Shown here: in pieces, positions 50,701 to 64,000 of the stretch
Numbering within the stretch: the stretch's first letter is position 1
Layout: every line of letters starts with the position of its first letter
Assembly (NCBI GenBank): GCA_964036045.1
Contig: OZ038381.1
Span: 154,026,352-154,090,351, forward strand
DNA from: Eutreptiella sp. 'Long Island Sound 2002'
Taxonomy: Eukaryota > Euglenozoa > Euglenophyceae > Eutreptiales > Eutreptiaceae
DNA length: 64,000 nucleotides
Direction of reading: 5' to 3'
Position numbers and translations under genes: made by a program
Notes under the pieces: model-generated
Told to the model about the DNA's origin: nothing
What the model saw: only the letters and a program-made list of their open reading frames with translations
The model's database searches: none

Positions 50701-51650
50701 GCTCTTAAGGCATCGACCGCCTCCTGGGCAGCACTCCCCATCCCCCCAGCTAGTGGGCCCGCGCATTGCAGGAGTTGCACTGCCCACTGCCCCCGGGCAG
50801 TAAGGCAGTGCATTGCAGGAGTTCCACTACGCACCACCCCCAGGCAGTAAGGCAATGCATAGCAAGTAAGGCAAGGCATAGCAGGAGTTGCACTGCCCAC
50901 TGCCCCTGGGCAGTGTAGCAGTGCTTGACAGGAGTTCCACTGCCCACTGCCCCTAGTCGGTGAGGCAGTGCGATGCAGGAGTTGCACCGCCCACTGCCTT
51001 GAGGCAGTGAGGCCGTGCGTTGCAGGAGTTGCACCGCCCACTGCACCCAAGCAGTGTGGCAGTGCGTTGCATGACTTCCGCTCTTAAGGCAGCGACCGTC
51101 TCCTGGGCAGCACTCCCCGTCCCCCCAGCTGGTGGGCCCGCGCATTGCAGGAGTTCCACCGCGCATTGCCCCCAGGCGGTGTGGCAGTGCATTGCAGGAG
51201 TTGCACTACCCACTGCCCCCAGGCAGTGAGGCAGTGCGTTGCAGGAGTTGCACTGCCCACTGCCCCCAGGCAGTGAGGCAGTGCATTGTAGGAGTTGCAC
51301 GACCCACCGCCCCCAAGCAGTGAGGCAGTGCATTGCAGGTGTTCCACTGCCCACTGCCCCCAGGCAGCGAGGCACTGCATTCCAGGAGTTGCACCGCCCA
51401 CTGGCCCCAGGCACTGTTGCATTGCATTGCAGGAGTACCGCCTTGTAGGCAGTGACCGCCTCCTGGACAAGACTAGCCGTCCCCCTAGCTGGTGGGCCCA
51501 CGCATTGCAGGAGTTGCACTGCCCACTGCCCCCGGGCAGTGTGGCAGTGCATTGTAGGAGTTGCACTGCCCACTGCCCCCAGGCAGTGTGGCAGTGCATT
51601 GCAGAAGTTGCACTGCCCACTACCCACTGCCCACAAGTGCAGTGCGGCAA
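47713..51650. repeat. Large 47-bp composite minisatellite (array B)
   Basis: The basic unit is 47 bp (for example 47804-47850, next unit at 47851), with GCAGTGAGGCAGTGC, then TTGCAGGAGTTGCACTGCCC, then ACTGCCCCCAG. About a dozen times a longer spacer interrupts it, marked by CGCTCTT, then CCTCCTGGGCA and CTCCCCGTCC, often followed by TGGTGGGCCCGCGCATTGCA; such spacers start near 48022, 48196, 48385, 48545, 48723, 48901, 49160, 49825, 50219, 50700, 51080 and 51440. All units can fold as hairpins. Long frames inside it on both strands are repeat artefacts. The hAT element lies just past its right end. Confidence 0.88.
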
Positions 51651-51686
51651 GGCACACATGGTGCAGTGCAGAGCACAGCACCAAGC

Positions 51687-51694
51687 AGTGCGGC
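51687..51694. repeat. Left copy of the hAT target-site duplication
   Basis: AGTGCGGC here is repeated at 54522-54529, directly outside the right terminal inverted repeat. hAT elements create 8-bp target duplications. On the left, four extra bases (CCGC, 51695-51698) separate it from the terminal repeat. Confidence 0.7.
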
Positions 51695-51716
51695 CCGCCA
51701 GGCTATTGCTTAGTGA

Positions 51717-51830
51717 CCCCGGGGGGGGGGGGGGTTAGTTATGGCCTCGGCCAGGTCTCAGCCACCCACCCACCCACCCATCCACCCACCCACCCACCCA
51801 ACCCTACCCCCCCCCGGGGGGGGGGGGTCT
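51717..51830. repeat. Left subterminal block of the hAT element (C/G palindromes around CCCA repeats)
   Basis: In order: C4G14 (51717-51734), about 35 bp of mixed sequence, a CCAC/CCCA tetranucleotide tract (51770-51800), then C9G12 (51807-51827). The same order recurs at the right end (54386-54495) in the same orientation, not mirrored. Confidence 0.7.
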
Positions 51831-51981
51831 ATGCCCTCCACCCACATACAAGTCACATACAAGCACTTGATCGAGAAGCCCCCATTGGCTGTAGTTCGGA
51901 GGAAGGACGCCACGCCGTTCGGGTACTTGTTGTTGTCCCCTATACCCCAAAATGACTTGTTGGCCATGCTCATGAAGTGTA

Positions 51982-53193
51982 TCACTCAGAGAGCTCCCCA
52001 TCAGCGGAAGAGGATGAGCTCGAAGGCCCACTATCCACAGAGGCATCGCTCTCCTCCATCAAGACGTCACCCGCATCACCTGTGGAGGTGTCCGTGGCCT
52101 TCTTCTTCCCCGCATGGGTGCGCTTCTTAGTCCCCTTGTCCGCGCGTGGTGCACGAAACCGGGCACGCCGCTCATTGGAGCGCAGCATCTGCACCACTCG
52201 CGTAAAATCATACGAGTGCCATGGCTCCGTGTCCACAGCCAAAATGAGAAGCTGCTCTACCATCTTTGTGGATAGCAACGTGCGTTGAGGGGCCAAAATG
52301 CGTGTGAGCCGGCTGAAAACGGCCTCCACTACAGCATCGCTAGGGGTCAAAGCCAAGACCATGCGCAGCAAATAGTGCCATTGAGTGAAGACCCCACGAT
52401 TCTGGATAATGCTCTTCCGAAAACCATGGCTCTTCTCGATGGGCTTTGAGGTCGTTTGCCACACCACCTTGATTTGCTCGAACTCGCGATTCAAGGCGTC
52501 CGAAGTGACCGCACGCTTAGTAAAACGCGCCTTCCAGTGGTCAAAGATGGCTTCAATATCCGGGAGCACAAAAGCATTCACATCCACGACATCCTCTGGC
52601 CATCGGGACAGATCAAGCCAAGCCAATCGCTTCAAGACACCACGGTTGGCGAACCGTGTGTTCATTTCAGCAATCAACGCACTTTTGATCTTCCGCAAGA
52701 GATCAACAGAGCTGCCATTATTGGTCACAGTGACGCCCTTGAAGGTGGTCGCACCAGTAACATCCTTCTTCATATGGGACCTGACCTCTTGGAACACCGG
52801 CCGCGTCCCTACGGGCTCCCACAGCTCACCAAGCAGCCGGTCGTGGATTTTGTCCCGGGTCTCAAAGGTAATGCCCCTCTCCTGCAATGCCTTTTCAACA
52901 ATTTTGATGGCCTTGGTGATGTCGATGAGGCCAGCAAGGAGCTCGACAAAGCGAGTAGTGAACCAGCTGGCACGGACCTTGTCCCAAGCAGGCCCCTTTT
53001 TGGACTTCAACTCTTCCTTCAAGAGGGGTGCCATCGCACGATAATTGTCCAACACTCCGGACAGTGCTGCATGCAGGCCCTCACACCAGCGTGTCAAGAG
53101 AATCACCTTCAAAGACTGCGATGCTTCATTGTCCAAAGAAATGCCCATTGGCCTCCATCCGCTGGGCCATTGCCAAAGCGGTATGCATCTCAC
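51982..53193 (-). pseudogene. hAT transposase, C-terminal part
   Basis: The frame is open for 404 codons (including the stop), with no ATG at its upstream end; the first in-frame ATG is at 53147. LKVILLTRWCEGLHA near residue 28 of the frame is the Thr-Arg-Trp region common in hAT proteins. Residues 271-325 (about 52383-52218) contain FTQWHYLLRMVLALTPSD, then EAVFSRLTRILAPQRTLL, the hAT C-terminal dimerisation region with its Arg-Thr/Asn-x-Leu element. The tail is basic, then Ser/Asp/Glu-rich (GPSSSSSSADGELSE) and may be nuclear or disordered. It overlaps the upstream frame by 68 bp in a different phase, so the gene is either frameshifted or joined by an undetected intron. Confidence 0.7.
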
Positions 53194-53977
53194 ACATCAT
53201 CCACACCTCCTTCAGAGTTGTGGTTCCTCCATCCTGCTGTACCACAAGGACGCGTTTGGCCTCAAATGGCCATTGCCCAGGAGGTGGGGGAACCTCAGGG
53301 GGTGTGCGCTTTGATGCATCAACAAGGGCCCAAAGTACATCGGGGTGATAGTTCTTGATGGCCTTGGCATACCCTTGTGCAACATTGTAGTGAGCCCTAG
53401 AGTCTTCCCCCAGGTGTGCAACCACCCTGACAGCGTCATGTATTTCTTCCCATTTGGGGGGTGCACGCTTCTCTTGTGACTCACTTGTGCTGGGGGCTGT
53501 TGGCGTGGCTGGTCCGCGTGGGGGGGCTGACTGAGAACGGCGCGCAGCTTTTGGTGTTGCCTGTGATGATTGGGCGCTGCGGGGTGTTGCCTGGGGTGCT
53601 GATGAAGCACTAGATTGGGACACCTGCTCGGTCACAGCGGGACCAGAGTTGGAATTTGTAGCTGTAGGTTCCAAGGCTTGTTGGGGGCTGTGGGGGTTCG
53701 CCTTTGATTCTGGCGCAGCACTAGGTTGGGAGACCTGGCCAGTTGCAGCGGAACTGGAGCTTGAAGCCGAAGTTGCGGTAATGGCAGAAGATGAAGAAGG
53801 TACATCCTCTGGTGCTTGAGGTGCACTCTTCTTTTTGAACATGGCCATCAAATTGTTCTTGGAAAGGCGCAACCTCTCCAGGCCTTCGCGATGCTTCTTG
53901 CCATTCAAATGTTCCCGCACTGCCCGGGCATCATTGTTGATCTCCATCCCACAAGAACATGTGTGAGTGAGTGGCAT
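53126..53977 (-). pseudogene. hAT element upstream ORF: finger plus Ser/Pro/Ala-rich region
   Basis: From the ATG at 53977 the frame encodes 283 residues. Residues 7-29 have C7, C9, H23 and H29 with HLNGKKH, like the matrin/U1 type of C2H2 finger, though the Cys pair is spaced by one residue, not the usual two. Residues about 45-195 are Ser/Ala/Pro/Gln-rich and probably disordered. The end contains PKWEEIHDAVRVVAHLGED and PPGQWPFEAKRVLVVQQDGG and overlaps the downstream transposase frame. I see no CDNA-type segment or other part of the usual hAT catalytic core, so the N-terminal half seems replaced or lost. A longer reading from 54118 would need a TTG start, so I prefer 53977. Confidence 0.55.
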
Positions 53978-54177
53978 GGTGCAAGAAAACAGAAATACAG
54001 TTTTCTTCACACAGTGGGAAACGAGCTTGGAACATATTCCAACACAAGGAAAACCCAAGCAAGTGTAGAATTGCACAACCAAGTCAACAAATCTCAATTC
54101 ACATGCAAGACATGGCAAACTAATACCAAAAAAAATGAAAATCTGTGGAACAACAGTGCAAAACTGACCACCAAAAA

Positions 54178-54252
54178 TTTACCGCCACTCAGGTTTGAAC
54201 CCAGGACCCTGAAATTGGAGTCAAGCACCACAACCAACTCAGCTAACAACCA
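54178..54252 (-). other. Degenerate tRNA(Trp)-like sequence
   Basis: On the minus strand there is an A-box match TAGCTGAGTTGG (54245-54234), an anticodon loop CTCCAAT with CCA at 54218-54216, and a B-box match GGTTCAAACC (54201-54192), in tRNA order and spacing. The anticodon and T stems pair only partly, and the acceptor ends (TGGTTGT and TGGCGGT) do not pair. It is therefore a decayed tRNA gene or a tRNA-derived (SINE-like) head and not a working tRNA. It lies inside the hAT element, upstream of the finger ORF. Confidence 0.5.
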
Positions 54253-54385
54253 ATTCTGGTAACATTGTGCAACAAAGGGTTCACAGCTTTGACACAGTAT
54301 GAAAAAAAAAGTGAAAAATGTGTGAAATATTCAGACAGGTCTCAAAGCCCTGCACAACCCAAATCCCAAAAAAAGCGCACCCGCA

Positions 54386-54495
54386 CCCCGGGGGGGGGGG
54401 GGTGCCTGGCGGCCCAAAATGCTGAAATTTGGGGCTAACCCACCCACCCATCTCTACACCCACCCACCCACCCACCCCCCCCCGGGGGGGGGGGG
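54386..54495. repeat. Right subterminal block of the hAT element
   Basis: C4G13 (54386-54402), mixed sequence, a CCCA tetranucleotide tract (54439-54474) and C9G12 (54475-54495) repeat the layout of 51717-51830 in direct orientation. The inner C9G12 palindrome is 9 bp from the right terminal inverted repeat. Confidence 0.7.
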
Positions 54496-54521
54496 TATTT
54501 TGTCCACTAAGCAATAGCCTG

Positions 54522-54529
54522 AGTGCGGC
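54522..54529. repeat. Right copy of the hAT target-site duplication
   Basis: AGTGCGGC abuts the right terminal inverted repeat and matches 51687-51694. Confidence 0.75.
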
Positions 54530-54597
54530 ACCACACACAAAATGCTGCTGGTACAGCACGGCACACACGGTGCAGTGGGCCCACTAGACCCACTAGA

Positions 54598-54775
54598 CAA
54601 CACAACACAACACAACACAACACAACACAACACAACACAACACAACACAACACAACACAACACAACACATCACAACACATCACAACACAACACGACACAA
54701 CACCAACACAACACACCACACCACACCATAACACAACACAACACAATACAACACTACACAACAACACAGACACCA
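54598..54775. repeat. AACAC pentanucleotide microsatellite
   Basis: Pure (AACAC)n from 54598 to about 54665, then a degenerate ACAAC/ACACC-rich tail to about 54775. Confidence 0.9.
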
Positions 54776-54969
54776 TCGATGTGCCGGTGCCCACAAGTCC
54801 TCTATTACCTCACTGTGCAAATACTGTCGGTAACCAACCCACTGCTGTGTAACTGCAGTAGGTAATGCTCACCGCAGGCTGATGACCTTTAAACACTTGG
54901 ATGCCGTTGACTACTGCACTGGGTCACGCTTTTGTGTCTTTGGTTGTATGGAGCATGGATTGACAGTTG

Positions 54970-55000
54970 GTCACACACACACACACACACATACACACCC
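54970..55000. repeat. CA dinucleotide microsatellite
   Basis: A short (CA)n tract with one TA interruption, between unassigned sequence and the open segment at 55054. Confidence 0.8.
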
Positions 55001-55053
55001 CTTGAGGACTCGCAAACTGGACTGCTGAAACACATTACTTGCAGGGGACCACC

Positions 55054-55365
55054 TCAGAGGCCAGGCGGGGATGGCGTAAGATTGCCATGAATGTATCGAG
55101 GGAATGCCATACAAACCTCATGGAGGGATGATGCACTGCTGAGGTCCGCCGCACTGACCATGGGCACTGGAGAGCCCAGAATAGCCGCAAGCGATGACTC
55201 CCCTGAGGCGTCACTCAGATGTTGGTACTCAGGCTCCAGAGGACTTCCAGTATCGTCCACCTCATCGCATGGCGAGAGCGGAGGAGATTCAAGACTCAGG
55301 CTGAGAAACTCGGACGTGTGGGCCTTCAGATGAAGCATCGCGTCACCGCATTGGTCGCTCCTACA
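55054..55365 (-). CDS. Unassigned open segment, possible exon
   Basis: An acceptor-like CTCTGCACTGTAG ends at 55366. The frame then reads SDQCGDAMLHLKAHTS, then EFLSLSLESPPLSPCDEVDD and later SDASGESSLAAILGSP, a Ser/Leu/acidic composition that looks protein-like. A donor-like GAG|GTTTGT occurs near 55121. No domain is recognised, and its phase does not fit the most obvious donor of the large FN3 ORF (55846), so it may belong to another gene or be chance. Confidence 0.25.
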   Translation of the reverse strand, partial: CRSDQCGDAMLHLKAHTSEFLSLSLESPPLSPCDEVDDTGSPLEPEYQHLSDASGESSLAAILGSPVPMVSAADLSSASSLHEVCMAFPRYIHGNLTPSPPGL

Positions 55366-55818
55366 GTGCAGAGAATGAGGTCTCAATGGGCGCGTATCGC
55401 CATCTACCCATCCCGAGACCACCGGCAATACAGCGACCAAAGCGGACCATTGGGTGTGGGCAGGGGGTAGGTATGTGGGGGGGGGGAGGGGGGGCGGGGG
55501 GTGATGCCTGGATGGATTGCTGTCTGAACCTGGCGGCGCCTATTGGCCTCTCGCCACTTAGCCCTTTCCTTCCCTTGAACCCTTTCCCTTTGTGTGTGTT
55601 GGGGGGGGGGGGGGTTGTACAGGGGCCCTAAAGGGGGTGGGGGCGTAAATATGGGGCGCTGGCCCAACACGTGCGGCGTGAGATGGGGCATCCAGAAGGG
55701 ACGGGGGGCCTCTTCACGACCCTCTACGGCCCTCCACGACGCTCCACGGCCCTCCACAATCGTCAACGATGTTCAAAGGCCCTCAAAAAGCCCAAACGAC
55801 TGTTTTTTCTTTAAGGCA
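55366..55818. other. Gap with poly-G runs and short repeats
   Basis: This holds G runs near 55480-55500 and 55600-55612 and a set of short CCCTC-ACG-CCCTCCACG words at 55715-55770. No convincing gene is present. It is the downstream flank of the large minus-strand ORF. Confidence 0.4.

Positions 55819-64000
<8,182 letters not shown>

Larger units (their letters stand above)
51699..54521 (-). mobile_element. hAT-superfamily DNA transposon, about 2.8 kb
   Basis: The ends are a perfect 17-bp inverted repeat: CAGGCTATTGCTTAGTG at 51699-51715 and its reverse complement at 54505-54521. The flanks carry the 8-bp direct repeat AGTGCGGC. Inside is a minus-strand gene with a hAT-type C-terminal dimerisation region and an N-terminal Cys/His finger. 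An 8-bp duplication, CAGG-starting ends and this C-terminal region are the known marks of the hAT superfamily. The terminal repeats are intact and identical, but the transposase frame is disrupted, so present activity is doubtful unless an intron explains the break. It landed at the edge of minisatellite array B. Confidence 0.85.

Noticed and set aside
47804-51570. Homology between the 36-bp unit and the 47-bp unit (shared GCATTG and AGGAGT words)
   Set aside because: The shared words are short and their spacing differs; a common origin cannot be argued without alignment statistics.
47713-51650. Overlapping ORFs of 60-276 codons across array B on both strands
   Set aside because: Translations only mirror the 47-bp repeat (Cys/Gly/Ala/Leu words) and have no domain or conserved frame.
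54178-54252. Functional tRNA(Trp) gene
   Set aside because: Acceptor-stem halves do not pair and the other stems have mismatches; only box motifs and the anticodon loop remain.

Overview
The window looks like nuclear DNA of a microbial eukaryote, possibly an alga. It is GC-rich and packed with tandem repeats and homopolymer G/C runs. Its introns have GT-AG ends, it carries a hAT DNA transposon, and its proteins are fibronectin type III (FN3) and Pro/Ala/Thr-rich. Nothing looks bacterial: there are no operons, ribosome-binding sites or rRNA, and no intact tRNA. The lineage cannot be fixed from the sequence alone.

Layout. (1) 1-38128 is one uninterrupted minisatellite with a 36-bp unit (about 1,059 units, cut by the left window edge). 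The very long open frames inside it, on both strands, follow from a stop-poor unit whose length is a multiple of three; I do not treat them as genes. (2) 38838-44429, minus strand: a multi-exon gene for an FN3-repeat protein. I rebuilt candidate exons from splice signals, and most junctions keep the reading frame. Its introns hold a 401-bp foldback (MITE-like) element and a CAG/CTG-rich tract. (3) 44928-51650: a small and a large 47-bp minisatellite that are related to each other in inverted orientation. Between them lie a 245-bp tandem repeat, a short telomere-like stretch and sequence with no recognisable gene. (4) 51699-54521: a hAT element with matching 17-bp terminal inverted repeats and an 8-bp target duplication, carrying a frame-disrupted transposase gene and a tRNA(Trp)-like remnant. 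(5) 54530-55818: microsatellites and unassigned sequence. (6) 55819-64000, minus strand: one open frame of 2,726 codons, still open at the right edge. It encodes a Pro/Ala/Thr/Val-rich protein with in-frame hexapeptide repeats, a 98-residue Gly-Thr run and two C-terminal FN3 domains. Its own DNA contains an 18-bp coding minisatellite with a 1,314-bp higher-order duplication.

The FN3 domains on both sides of the repeat and transposon region share a Trp-Cys (or Trp-x-Cys) signature in the second strand. They are therefore either paralogous neighbours or parts of one very long minus-strand gene whose intron was expanded by repeats and the hAT insertion. The sequence does not decide between these. 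Exon limits and domain calls were made by eye; no database search was possible.
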